Shown: positions 9,001 to 18,400 of the stretch, piece after piece
Layout: each line of letters begins with the position of its first letter
Numbering within the stretch: the first letter of the stretch is position 1
DNA from: Limosilactobacillus reuteri
GTDB lineage: Bacteria > Bacillota > Bacilli > Lactobacillales > Lactobacillaceae
Assembly: GCF_020784725.1 (NCBI RefSeq)
Contig: NZ_JAJGTZ010000040.1
Coordinates: 1 to 64,000, forward strand
Reading direction: 5' to 3'
DNA length: 64,000 nucleotides
Translations under genes and position numbers: made by a program
Notes under the pieces: model-generated
Databases searched by the model: none
Told to the model about the DNA's origin: nothing
Seen by the model: the letters and a program-made list of their open reading frames with translations, nothing else

Positions 9001-11893
9001 CAACCTTAGTTCCAGCATCTACTGAACCAGTATTGTATTCAGTATTAGGAATATCAGTGTTAGTAGTGTCATCGTGGTAGACAACTTTTACTGAACCTTT
9101 TTCGACATGCTTATAGACAACAACAGTTACGTAGTTATCAGGAATTCCAGTAATACCATTGTTCTTATAACTATCTGATAATTCACCATTTTGAACTATA
9201 TCTTCAGATGGATCTATTGCAAATTTAGCAGTTACAGAAGAGCCGTCTTCCCCAACCTTTAAACCTTGAACATTAGTTGATTGAATAGTAGCAGTATAGC
9301 CATCCAGTTTAGGTGATTCTACAGTAGCATATGGATCTGTCACTGTCTGACCGCTACCGTTAGTAAATTTCCATCCTGAATCTTGAGCAACTGATTGACT
9401 ATTCTTTATATACTCTAATGTTTCATCAGCTGTATGGTTCAATGCATAATCTTGAATTTTCTTAATTTGTTCTTGTGTAATATCAAGGATAATATTACGC
9501 TTCAAATTTAAGGATGCGGTATTTTCTGGGAAAATTTCATTCCCTTGCTCATCAACATACTTAATAGTATTTGTATGATTACCAGTTATTTCCAACGGCG
9601 TTCTATGAGGAATCCAAATTTGATGACTAGCACGTTGGGTTGAAATCCCATAGTATGGTGCATTCGAACCAGTTAATGGAGACCCATCAAAGTTATGAAC
9701 TTGGTTCGCTTTAATACCTGCAGTTAAACCATTACCTGCAATTGATACGTCTGGGTTTGCTTGATTATTCCAAATATCTTTAGTTTGGAATCCATTCATT
9801 GGAATATCAACGCTATTTACATTAAGCCAGATTTGTTTTGAGCCATCTGACTTAATTTGTTGGTAAACAACAAAGCCAGAGCTATTAGGATTAGATGGAT
9901 CATAATCCCCACCACTAACACTAAATACTCCTTTAGAGCCTGACATGTAAATCAAGTTGGAAGTATATTGCGATGAAGTAGTGTTAATCATATCACCACC
10001 GGTTGCCATCCAACCAGTAGTTGCACCACCATTAGAATAACGTTGCAAGTTAAGCATCAACGGATCTTGAATATCAATGCGTGAGTTCGCACTTCCTAGC
10101 GGGAATGAAATAAGTTCTGCGTAAAAGTTAGTATTGTCATCACGAATGTCAACAATTGCTCCTGTCTTAGAAGTGAAAGCAGCATTTGTGTTAGCATTCC
10201 TAGAATCTAAGGAAATTACGTCATCCCATGGATTATCGCCACGACCTTCAAGAATTACACGGAAGGTAGCATATTCATCGACAGTAATATTACCGCCTTC
10301 GTTAACACCAATGTAGTTGTAACCATCATAACTACCTGATGTTCCGGTCTTACCAACAGAATGGAAATAAGTAGTAGAGTGTTTAGAAATCTCAATATTT
10401 GAGTTGTTAGCTAAATCTAAGGCAACCCCACGGCCTTTATTTTCAAAATGAACATTAGAATTTTCGCCAGAAATAAAGTTAGCATTATTACCTAGGATAA
10501 TACCGTCTCGACCAGTGAAGTTAAATGTTGATGAATCGCCTAATTGAACTAATGTTGGACCATCGTTTCTTGAACGTGCTCCATATCCACCAAATCGATC
10601 TGAGTCAGTAACAGTTGGTCGAGTAGCCCCAATAGCAATAGCTTGGCCTAATCCTGTATTAAAATTAACATTTGACTTGTAACCACTAATAAAGTTACCA
10701 CCATTCTTGGCAAATACACCAGCAACATGGTAACGAGTAGCAGTAGTTGATGAATTAGTCAGGTTAACATTTAAAGTAGCATTATCGCCAACTTTAACAG
10801 TACCGCCATCAGCTAAGTTAATTCCATCATTAATTTCGGAACTGTTAATAGTTAGGGAAGCACCATTTTCAATATTTACACGACTAGCAGCAATGTTTGA
10901 GTTCTTAAAATTAGTTCTACTACCAGTATAATTTTGAGCGTTATATTGATCTTGCGTTGGGACAGATGAGTTAAGACTGTTTACGTTTGAAGTAACAGCA
11001 CCCTTAATGTTAACAGTACCATTACCCATGATTGAGCCATTAACAGTTACATCAGCAAGAGTTAATTGACCGTTGTTATTAATCTTGTTTTGCCCAAGAT
11101 TTAATACTGCCCCATCAACACCGTGGATAGTGAAGTTACCATTGATGTTTAAGTCGCTGTTCCCAAACCAGCCCGGTGTAATATTACCCTTAATATTTAC
11201 ACCTTGAGCACCACTTAAGGCAGCACTTTGGAGACCGTTCCAGTCAGTAACAGTCTTATAACCACTGTATTCATCATTATTTGCCGTTGCGTTAGTGGCT
11301 GATGATTGAGCAGCAGTGTTTGCTTGTGGCATTGCAGCTAAACTAGCGAATACAGATGCGTAGTTTAAGTTATTGTTTACAGCAGATGAACTCACTGTAA
11401 ATGATTGTGTAGCAATAGCACTTGCGGCACTTGCTTGTGCACTTGAGCTAGTAGCTGATGTGTTTTGGGCTGCACTATTTTGAACAGCAGATGCACTGTT
11501 TTGAGCAGCGTCACTAGCAACCTCACTTGAAGCATTAGCAACAGCAGCGCTAACAGCAGCTTCGTAATCATTAGCAGCTTGTGCCTTAATATCCCCTGCT
11601 GGATTTTGCACAGCAGCGGATGCATTGTTGCTTTGATTTTCAGCAGTAGCAGACTTCAAAGTAGAAGTGCTTGCTGAATTTAATGTAAGGTTATGATCTG
11701 TTTGTTCTGCTGAATCGCTCCCAGAAGCAGAATCAGCATTTGCAGTCGTACTATCTGCTGAGGCGGTTCCTGCAGCAAAAGTTACACCTAGTAAAACAGA
11801 CGCTACACCAACAGACAATTTTTTAATGGTGAAACGTTGCTGTTTAGGCTCATATTTCTTTATTTGTTCTTCCCAGTTATTATGCGATAACAT
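1..11893 (-). CDS. Giant YSIRK-type mucus-binding surface adhesin (3' end outside window)
   Basis: Open for 3,964 codons from ATG at 11893 to the window edge; the frame read at base 4-2 matches the frame at the start, so there is no net frameshift. The N-terminus has a YSIRK-type signal (RFTIKKLSVGVASVLLG) and a cleavage-like TASA near residue 45. Next come an Ala/Ser/Thr-rich stretch (to about residue 200), a Ser/Asn-rich region resembling a right-handed beta-helix (about 200-720), and from about residue 770 many MucBP/MUB-type repeats (TRTINYVDxxGN, GYxVxxV) joined by Pro-rich linkers (DPTDPTKVTPDEPVP, IPGYTP). Family knowledge: lactobacillus MUB proteins bind mucin and are sortase-anchored; the LPxTG end would lie beyond base 1. 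A strong ribosome site (AAGGGGGACA) precedes the ATG. Architecture is clear; ligand and species are inferred. Confidence 0.93.
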   Translation of the reverse strand, partial: MLSHNNWEEQIKKYEPKQQRFTIKKLSVGVASVLLGVTFAAGTASADSTTANADSASGSDSAEQTDHNLTLNSASTSTLKSATAENQSNNASAAVQNPAGDIKAQAANDYEAAVSAAVANASSEVASDAAQNSASAVQNSAAQNTSATSSSAQASAASAIATQSFTVSSSAVNNNLNYASVFASLAAMPQANTAAQSSATNATANNDEYSGYKTVTDWNGLQSAALSGAQGVNIKGNITPGWFGNSDLNINGNFTIHGVDGAVLNLGQNKINNNGQLTLADVTVNGSIMGNGTVNIKGAVTSNVNSLNSSVPTQDQYNAQNYTGSRTNFKNSNIAASRVNIENGASLTINSSEINDGINLADGGTVKVGDNATLNVNLTNSSTTATRYHVAGVFAKNGGNFISGYKSNVNFNTGLGQAIAIGATRPTVTDSDRFGGYGARSRNDGPTLVQLGDSSTFNFTGRDGIILGNNANFISGENSNVHFENKGRGVALDLANNSNIEISKHSTTYFHSVGKTGTSGSYDGYNYIGVNEGGNITVDEYATFRVILEGRGDNPWDDVISLDSRNANTNAAFTSKTGAIVDIRDDNTNFYAELISFPLGSANSRIDIQDPLMLNLQRYSNGGATTGWMATGGDMINTTSSQYTSNLIYMSGSKGVFSVSGGDYDPSNPNSSGFVVYQQIKSDGSKQIWLNVNSVDIPMNGFQTKDIWNNQANPDVSIAGNGLTAGIKANQVHNFDGSPLTGSNAPYYGISTQRASHQIWIPHRTPLEITGNHTNTIKYVDEQGNEIFPENTASLNLKRNIILDITQEQIKKIQDYALNHTADETLEYIKNSQSVAQDSGWKFTNGSGQTVTDPYATVESPKLDGYTATIQSTNVQGLKVGEDGSSVTAKFAIDPSEDIVQNGELSDSYKNNGITGIPDNYVTVVVYKHVEKGSVKVVYHDDTTNTDIPNTEYNTGSVDAGTKVDYKTSTTIQGLEKQGYVYVSTDGTIPAEIEGNKDVTVTVHMKHGVQPVTPDTPDVPKTPDGKTVVDPANLTKDVNLTVNYVNSDGTQFTGTIPSNAKQTVTFTGNAYVDKVTGQLVNATQQDGKWIVDTNNTATPQITWTAKDGKTSFEGVISPSETGYHVANVSSHADGNNVAQIDGLTKDSQDITITVTYDKDVAKQGAINVTFHDTTNNVDIPGYGNQSGQEDVGTSYTYNPQNDIKALEDKGYVVDGIVPTIPTEITEGTQNIVINMKHGTKPVDPDNPTDKYTKSDLQKQATRTINYVDNNGNKIADSETSTVIFTGSGTIDTVTGNLVNLNPDRSIKDQNGQLTWTYSVDGGAAQNGSSYTFEATAARPTITYNGSDYNFTSVNPGNYNAGNGAVSSYLVNNQDPQNLTVDVIYNKQATYHAGKTETKEVTRTINYLDGKTGEKIPSGLIQNNPVSQTVNMHRTEIVDNNGKVIGYGTVSADGKSYTINNDYVVDGNWASVTSPDLTANGYKAPRFENGSSAAEVAAQTVDQNTTNTTVNVYYDHNEIPVGPDTPNKHGVDPNELTKNVKETVHYVGAGDKTPADSVQNSKWTRTVTVDAVTNEIIPNGQYTTDWTIPDGQKTTYDQVNTPVVEGYYADQANVPATAVTQDDIEKTVTYKPVGNVVPVDPNGNPIPGVPSTPFPNDPTDPTKTTPGTKPTVPGYHPETGKPGDPVDPVPGNPGEDVKVPYVKDQGAVQVIYHDDTTNTTIPGVGYNSGDLDAGTKVEYTTTSTIADLEKQGYVYVSTDGTIPAEIPANDSITVTVHMKHGVQPVTPDTPTPDVPKNTPAEARPDRLTKKVNLTVNYVNADGTTFTGTIPANAKQTATFTGTAYVDKVTGQLVNAKQEDGKWVIDTDDTAAPQITWTSDKTSFDSVTSPAEKGYHVTNVSAHKDGNNVAAITGLTKDSSDITVTVTYAKNGTKIENQQTIHTKATVHYEGAGDQTPADNVQDGFTFEYTGDTYDAETGDKLSDGTWNATSHAYNAVTVPTINGYHTEISVVPSSDLTVTQDKPEVTVTVKYVKNGEEVVNKQNLPASQTVKYVDEDGNALRPEKKQTAEFIYSGDTKDSVTGQITKQGSWNETNHSFTAEDVPRIDGYVAVSGYTNEGGQYVAGGFNAANTGSDADRNKVFTVVYKKVGKIIPVGPDGKTPIPDAPTPNYPNDPTNPTDVKPNEPVPDVPGYRPTVPTVTPDKPTEDTPVIYNQVQKADLTIVDQDNNNQQIIVDGVTTKFNADGIKDENIVFTGTEAAQAALEARGYEFVSSNFTSGTKFDDDANTDQHFVIVMKHGQQPVTPTNPGKPGEPINPNDPDGPKYPDGSDQVTKDVTRTIQYVDENGDTVSSSVEQPVHFTAQGVLDKVTGQWITPLTWSGSQAVASVKSPVIAGYHLVNVDRDAAGNDVAGVTLTHSDNSYTVTVKYAKNGKIIPVDPTGKPIPDVPQPQYPTDPTDPTKVTPNEPVPTIPGYTPEIPTVTPDKPGEDTPVVYHQDVQATVNYIDDVTGQTLKTDTLQGVEGNKSDYSTKGSIANYESQGYKLVSDGFPADGYTFATGEHVFNVHLTHSTSPVDPDHPGAGYSATDLKKTVTRTINYLDGQGNIVANQVSQSFDFIANGTVDNVTHKLVTVENGKITGDGQLTWNAAKHDFDAVVSPTVKGMHVANVTPADQKAGDNVAKTTINNQSGNIVVNVYYAPNGTHQDGAKTVPSTQTVTFVDEDGNELHAPAVSDFTFSRTPDVTDPEGNVTEGSWNATSHTYGTVNVPVIPGYVAEVTTAGGKTATIDNPNVTDKVVYKKVGKIIPVDPTGKPIPDTPTPSYPNDPTDPTKVTPDEPVPSIPGYTPDTPTVTPDKPTTDTPVTYRQNVQATVTYIDDVTGSTLKTDTLTGLDGKPSDYSTKGSIANYESQGYKLVSDDFPADGYTFSTTGTHSFTVHLTHGTEPVNPEHPGAGYDKTDLQKEVTRTIHFVNTQNGNQVADPVSETVNFTANGTVDKVTGKLVTVENGKITGPGQLTWTPAQDVKAVESPAITGMHVTYVSRDADGTNVKGVSLTHNDSSYDVYVNYAPNGTTTEHGQNIPASQTIKFVDENGTTLRENNVQTSEFTRTPDVVDSVTGKIITEGVWNETSHKFGTINVPVIDGYVAEVTTAGGLTATAENPNVVTEVVYKKVGKIIPVDPTGNPIPNAPTPGYPNDPTDPTKVTPDEPVPTIPGYTPEVPTVTPSVPTEDTPVVYHPVDNTQNAQVRYIDLTNNEELANSGNLSGQPGDKINYSTADEIKNLEDKGYVLVNDGFPTDAAFDNNKDHDQVFTVTFRHGTQPVTPTNPGKPGEPINPNDPDGPKYPDGSDQVTKDVTRTVQYVDENGNKVSESVEQTVNFTAQGVLDKVTGQWITPLTWSGSQSVVGVKTPVVEGYHVVNVDRDGNGNNVAGVTLTHENDSYTVTVKYAKNGKIIPVDPSGKPIPNVPTPQYPTDPTDPSKVTPDEPVPTIPGYTPSVPTVTPTDPGKDTPVPYNPIVNDQTAVVNYVDQDNNNAQIATSGNLTGKPGSVINYSTADQIKQLENQGYVLVSDGFPAGATFDDDDNTTQTYTVVLKHGQQPVTPTNPGKPGEPINPNDPDGPKYPDGSDQVTKDVTRTIQYVDENGNKVSEPVEQTAHFTGEGVLDKVTGQWITPITWTGNGNLTGEKTPVVEGYHVVRVSRDSNDNVNVDGTTVNYETADYTVTVSYAKNGKIVPVDPSGKPIPNVPTPQYPTDPTDPSKVTPDEPVPTIPGYTPSVPTVTPTDPGKDTPVPYTPIVNDQTAVVNYVDQDNNNAQIATSGNLTGKPGSVINYSTADQIKQLEDQGYVLVSDGFPAGAVFDNDDNTTQTYTVVLKHGTTTFKPDKPGTPGEPINPNYPDGPKVTNEDVDYLKDVKFTVHYVGAGNDNPADNVQNAQWTRSITVDNVTGKIISSTEWVSNKGSYDGVKTPVV
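372..1568 (-). repeat. Near-identical 837-bp tandem repeat inside the giant adhesin
   Basis: The segment at 536-731 recurs at 1373-1568 with only about five base changes, and 372-535 recurs at 1209-1372 with slightly more. The offset is exactly 837 bp (279 codons), so copy-number change keeps frame. Further, more diverged units occur to the right: the IPGYTP-like linker recurs at about 591, 1428, 2259, 3369, 4476 and 5319, giving periods of 837, 831, 1110, 1107 and 843 bp. Confidence 0.85.
6100..9100 (-). repeat. Diverged block duplication in the giant adhesin (offset about 2.3 kb)
   Basis: The stretch from about 6100 to 6790 encodes NLTVNYVNADGTTFTGTIP, YVDKVTGQLVNA, DGNNVA and EKQGYVYVSTDGTIPAEI. 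The same order recurs at about 8430-9100 with scattered substitutions. Both copies end in MKHGVQPVTPDTP. This marks an older multi-domain duplication distinct from the 837-bp units. Confidence 0.7.
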
Positions 11894-11901
11894 AATTTAT
11901 G

Positions 11902-11939
11902 TGTCCCCCTTATTAGGTTTTATTGACAAACGAATTATA
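11902..11939 (-). promoter_or_regulatory. Ribosome site and candidate -10 box of the giant adhesin
   Basis: On the minus strand AAGGGGGACA (11911-11902) lies 8 bases before the ATG. A perfect TATAAT sits at 11939-11934. No good -35 is seen at 17 bp; the nearest TTGTAA is too far away. The -10 assignment is therefore tentative. Confidence 0.4.
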
Positions 11940-11970
11940 CAAATTAACAGTGCACATAACTTGTTTACAA

Positions 11971-12311
11971 ATACTAATATATAATTTCTTAAAAAAAAGG
12001 CAACCTATTTAGAAAGTATTTTTAAAATGTATTTTTGTCGTTTCCACTTATTCATTGATAAACCCTTGATATATCAACGTTTATCTTTTTGAAAAAAACA
12101 GCCTTTTTATTAAATATTTTTAGGAAGATATGAAGAAAATTTCATTCAATTCCAGAGGCGAATTGTTCAGTTTTATTTATCGCCAGCAAAAGCATTACAA
12201 CCATTAAAACTCTATGATACCAGTTGCAACAAGAATCATTTTTGAAAATTCAACCTCTTTTATATAACCTTCGTCCCCCCATCTTTCACCAATAATTTTA
12301 TCATTGTATAA
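11971..12311. other. AT-rich intergenic region between the two adhesin genes
   Basis: About 340 bases with no convincing gene, RNA or repeat on either strand. It holds the upstream region of the giant adhesin; nothing else was recognised. Confidence 0.6.
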
Positions 12312-12312
12312 A

Positions 12313-12361
12313 TAACGCAAAAAGTGCGGATACTCACCATTCTTGATGAGTATCCGCACTT
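12313..12361 (-). terminator. Rho-independent terminator of the LPQTG adhesin
   Basis: A perfect 15-bp inverted repeat (AAGTGCGGATACTCA at 12322-12336, its complement at 12347-12361) with a 10-base loop, followed on the minus strand by a short T-rich run. It lies 62 bases past the stop codon at 12424. Confidence 0.85.
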
Positions 12362-12423
12362 CTTTAGTTCAGCGCTTTTAATTAAGTTATATCTTTCAGG
12401 AGGGAGAAATGATGTTATCTTAA

Positions 12424-15400
12424 TTATTTATCAGCTTTGCGTTTCTTATCGTGACCCACGAAACCGAAGAGACTTGCAAAAGCAGCAAGACTCAAGCCAG
12501 CTAATGCACTGAACTCAGAAGAATTATTACCAGTTTGTGGCAATGCCTTTGCTGGTTGCTGGCTATCAGTATTGTTTGCGCTATTTTGTGATTGACCAGT
12601 TACATTTTCAATTACTGAACCAGCATTAGTAGAGGTAGTATTAATTGCATTGGTATTATTGGTTGCATTGCCGTTCTGGTGACTAGGTGTACTATTACCG
12701 CCATTTGTGTTGCCACTGTTTTCTGGGATTACAGCATTAACATGAATAGTAACAGTTACGTCATAGGTAGTTCCGTCTGGGAAGTGGACTTCAACTACAC
12801 CAGTATGGTCACCAGGTGTTGAAACATCAGGCTCTTGCTTCCAAGTGTAAGTTGTACCATTTGGCATCTGATCTTTGTTCTTAATTGCATCTGCAGGGTT
12901 AGGAAGTTTGCCTTGATCAGTTGTAATATCTTTGCCTTCAGGTGCAGGAACATTCACAGTTACTGTAACTGTATCTTTGGAACCGTCTGGATAAGTTACT
13001 GTAATTGTTTCAGTATGCGAACCTGGCGTCTTAACATCTTGTGAGACTTGATCTGGGTTTGTCCAAGTATACTTGGTGCCATCGGGGAGATCAGCCTTGT
13101 TCTTAATACCGTCTGCTGGATTAGGAACCTTACCTTCCGGAGTAGTAATTGGTTGCGTTTCTGGCGTGTACTTGTTGGCATCCGTTGCTGGGTTCGTTAC
13201 GTGGATGGTTACGGGTACTTCATCCTTCGAGCCGTCTGGGTAGGTTACAACGATAACTGCTGGCTTGTCACCTGGAGTTGTTGTATCAGGAGTGTCCTTC
13301 CAAGTGTACTTAGCCCCATCTGGTAAGTCACTCTTGTTCTTGATACCATCTGCAGGGTTTGGAGTTTCACCCTTCTTGACAGTAACAGTCTGTGGCTCTG
13401 GATTGTACTTATCAGCATCAGTCATAGTTCCTGGTTGAGTTCCGGAATTCTTAACTGTAATAACGACTGGCACCTTATCTTCGGAACCGTCTGGATAGGT
13501 CACAACAACTACTGCTGGTTGAACGCCAACCTTATTAGTATTAGGGGTAGTTTCCCAAGTGTACTTGGTGCCGCCTGGTAATTGATCCTTGTTGGTGATT
13601 GCAGTAGCAGGATCTGGAACCTTAGCGCCCTTGTCAACAGTAATATTCCGGCCTTGTGGAGTGTACTTGTCAGCATCAGTTTGAGTAATACTTTGCTTCT
13701 GGTAGCTTACGGTTACATTCTTACCATTTTGTGGAGTCCCATCTTTTTCTACAACATCAACAGCCGGAACTTCAGTAGCCTTTGTACCATCAACATATGA
13801 GTCATAGCCGTCAATTTGGGTAACACCAGTTGATGGGAATTGAGCATCCCCATTCTTAACATGCCATGGGTTCCAAGTAATGTCACCAGTTACTGGATCT
13901 TGGTAGCCAGCCACACCATCGTTATCTCGAATATACTCAATCGTTTGTGTTACGGGTGTAATCATTGAATGACCTGTTGGCACTTCATAATTAATGGTTC
14001 GGGTTACAGACATATTCATATCCTTATTAGAAGGATTATATGGTACTGGCGTTGAACCTTCTCTGACATAAGTGATGGTGTCAGTAATGTTTTTGGAAGT
14101 AGCAGTTACATCAACAGCTGGAATTTGGTTGGCAGTGTTCTTTTCACCATTTACATAAGTATCGTATCCTTTTTGTGTGGTAATAGTGTAAGCAGGAATC
14201 ATGTAGGTTGATTGACCATCTTTATCAACCGAACCCTCTGGACCTTGCCATGCATTCCAAGCAATAACACCAGTTACTAAGTCTTTAATACCTGTCCGTT
14301 GGAATGGAACAGTAATGCTTCTTACTGTTGTAGCTTTATTCTGTCCAACTAGAACTTCTTGGATAGTTTGAGTAATCGTACGGTAAGTATTCTTGTTGTT
14401 CTTATCAACAGGAACGACTGCTGTTCCATGTTCAACTTTGTAGTCTACGGGTTGTGGATCATTTGCACCAAACGTATAAGATCCGAGAACTTGTTGATTT
14501 GGAACTAATTGCCAGTTAGCTGGAACATTCCCAGGTACATTAACGCTAACTTTTTCACCAGTCTTACCAGGAACCTTGTAAGTACCTATTACAGCACCAC
14601 TACCATCAACATAATTGATTACTAGCGTGTGTGCATTAGCAGTGTAAGTTACATCAACTACTTCATTTTGAGAATCTGGAGTGATGGTGGCGGAAGCTGG
14701 AACGTATTCCTTGCCATCAACAGTTTGAATAGTTGCTCCAGTGGCAGTTGCAGTGTAGCCTGGCTTAGTTATGTTGAATTGTGGGAAGTTCGTTACTGCT
14801 TGCCCGTCACTATTTTTAGCAGCAACCCAGTCAGTATAAGATACTTGTTGATCTGCTGGCTTAGAAAAATCAGTTATTTTAGCACGACTGTAGATAACAT
14901 GTTGAATGTATGGCTTGTCTTCACCTTGAACATTGATTGTCCGAGTAATGTCACGGTAAATTTCGGAATTAGTCTTGTTATCAACACCTTGGTCAACTTT
15001 AATCACATTTACAGCTACTGGAACATCAAGATAACTGCCATCAGTAAAGTTAATTCTTACTGTTGCCGGAGCCTTAGCATTTGCTTCTTCAAGTGATGGT
15101 AATTTTTGCCAAGCAACTGAACTAATTTCAGCATTATGAGCAGCAGTTAAATCACTAGTATTTACAAGCTTTGAAGCATCCCCTAAAGCTGCCTTCAAAT
15201 CAGTTGTATCTGAGTTAACTGATGGAATAGTGCCATTAGCCTCAGCACCATAAATATAAACAAATGGGAATGGGTGAATAGCGCTTGGTCCCTTGCCAAA
15301 GATTGGCCAATCTACTTTAGAAGTATCAACAGTTGCTGAATACATCGGATAAATATATTGATTGCCTTGCGTATTAGTGTCACCAGTATAAGTAATTGTC

Positions 15401-18400
15401 TCAGTACCATTATTAGCAGCAGAAGCTAAACTTGATGGTTGACCTTGACCAGTTACTCCCGGAATACCAAATTCTGTACCTGCTGGAGTCCAAATAGCTG
15501 AAATTTCACTCACTGGGATACTTTGCGGAATATTTCCAGTATAATCAGCGGGCAGATCACCTATTTGAGTAAGTTCATATGCACCCTTCTTTGTGTTTAA
15601 AGTGTAAATGTATGGCTTACTATAATTTTGACCATCTTCGTAGTAGCTCAACTTAAAGTTTTCAATTACTGGTTCGCCAATAATATTTGCGTTTGAAGTC
15701 TTGTGCGTTACGACATTATTAGCATAAAGACTAAAGACATGACCATTATCGATGATAACAACATCCCCACCACCATTTACAGCAACAGGAATAGTAACAG
15801 TTTCAGTCGTACCATCCGGATAAGTTACTTTAGCAACACCAGTAGTCGCACCTGGCTTAGAAGTATCTGGGGCAGTCGTCCAAGTTGCGCTAGATGGATA
15901 ACCATCAACTGGAGTAGAACCACCATTATCTAAGTTAGCAATTCCTTCGGCCGCAGCTGGCGTGCCATTAACGGTGGTTGTAATTGGTTTAACTTCAGGA
16001 TTTGCGTCAACAATTATATTAGTTGGTACATTAGTCTTAGAACCATCGGGGTAAGTGACGACAACTACTGCTGGCTTCTTACCTGGTTCATTGTTATTTG
16101 GAGTATTTTGCCAAGTGTAAGTTGTATCCTTTGGCAATTGATCTTTATTCCCAATTCCATCTGGAGCACTAGGAGTTTCACCTTGTTTAATAATGATAGT
16201 TTGCCCTTTTGGTGCGTATTTGTCAGCATCAGTAGTTACTTTAAGCGAACTTGCTGGAATATTAACGTTCAAGTAGGTTGGTTCACCATTTGCCGCCTTG
16301 TCGGTAAAGGTAATTTTAATAACACCGTCTTGACCTTGTTCATTCGGCTTAGTTGCCCAAGTAGTAGATGCAATCTCCTCGCTTGGAATATTGTTATCAA
16401 CTAATTGGCTAAATTGCTCAGCCGTCAAATCAGATTGATATTGAATGTTTACTGGAACCGTAACATTCTTAGCACCGGCACCTTTAGCAAGAATCGTAAA
16501 TGGCTTAGTAGTTACAACATCATTCTTTGCACCCAAGATATTCTTAGCTGCGTCATTATTAGCAAAGTCAACATTAATGCTAGTTGTAATACCTTTACCA
16601 CTAGCGGTAGCTGTTTCCACATTAGTATCTGGAGCAGTTGTCCAACTGACAGTTGACGGATCAATCGTAATTGCAGTTGGAGTAGTTGAAAGCTTGCCAT
16701 CTGTTAACTCGTAGCCTTCCGCGCTTATGACACCAGCGGCAGAAAGAACTTGTGAATTTTCAGTAGTTTCGTGCGCATTAAGCTTAGAGGTATCAACTGT
16801 CGTGACAATTGCACCATTATCACCCCAAGTTACTGTTTGGCCAGCCTTAGTAACAATTACTGGAACAGTCGTCTCGTTAGTACTCGTATCTGGGTAAGTT
16901 ACTGTCACAGGGATGTTGTAAGCACCTGGAGTTACAGTATTTTCTGGTTTAACAGTTACAGTACCAGTTGATGGATCAATAGTTGCCCAGCCTGGTGTAT
17001 CAGTACCTGTAGTAAATGTCGTTCCAGTTGGAGCAGTAGTATCTTTACCATCTTGATCCGTAAATGCTGGATCATCAGTCGCAGTTTTACCTTGTTCAAC
17101 AGTTACTGGTTTATATGATGGTGTATATTGATTATTTTCTTCTAAACTTGAACCAAATTTAACACCTGAAGTATTCCACCAACTAAAGTGATTAATAAAA
17201 TCATTCAAGGCTTTTGAGGCTTTAGTTTCATTTCCCTCAGGTACAACCGCGCCGTTAGAGAAGCTATTTGAACCTGGATCAGAAGCATTCGGTGTTAATA
17301 CAACTTCATTAACACCTTTAGCTGGAGTATCATCATTGACCGATCCATTCATATATTCAGAGCCTTCATTATTCCAGTCGCCAAAGTCACGATATGAACG
17401 AAAGGCATAAGCGTAGTCTCCACCCTGACTAGTATTATTTAAGTATTTAATATTCCAAGTTACTGGCTCAGTTTCACCAGCAGGAATTATAGTTAATGGA
17501 GTATTATACGTACTATTAGCTGAGTTGATTACAATGTGGGTTTGGTGAGAAGCAACATCTCCTGCACCTTCAGTTTTAATTAAATATCCTGGTTTATTAG
17601 GTGTAGTACGTTGCAAATTAATTAATTTTGCATTATCGAAATTAAGGTAGTCCTGACTGCTTGTTCCCCACATAGTTAAAATAGCTGGCCAACCATTACT
17701 ATAATCTCCCTTAGACAATGTATAGGAAGATGGAAGATAAGATGAGTAAGCGGAATCTTGTAAATTCAAGCTACCGCCATTTACTTCAAGGTGATAAATC
17801 TCACCATCCCCACTGCTTGGCCCCATTGCAAGCAAAGGTGCATCAGAATCACTCACATTAGTTCGAATGACCGAGAGCAAGGCATTGGGACTAATTCTGA
17901 CGGTACTATCATTTGTATCGCCATCATAATCCAAGCCAACTACACCAGCAGAACGAAAGCCAGTTGTATTCATTTTGCTAGTGGTAATTTTTAACGACGA
18001 ATTATCTTGGAGGTCAAGATTACTTGCATTGTTAACTCCCATCGAAGCTCCCAAGCCTAATTCCATTGTTACTTGGGCATTAGGCATCAAACGCAATACG
18101 CCCGAAGTTGCATTATCAATTGTTTGATTGCCAGCGCCACCATCAGCAAATGAAATACCTGCCATATTTGAAGTAGCTTCACTGTTAAAATCAACTTGAG
18201 CACTACCATCTACCACAACATTACCCGAGGCCTCAATATCTGCTAAGTCACTTGAACTATTATTATTTGCCGTAAATACGGTCGACCCATTACTAAAGTT
18301 AACATTATTTGCTTGAATTAAAGCTGAACTAGTAATATTTGAATTATTTAGACTGCCTTGTAATTTATTCTGTCCCTCAAAATTAACATTGACATTAGGA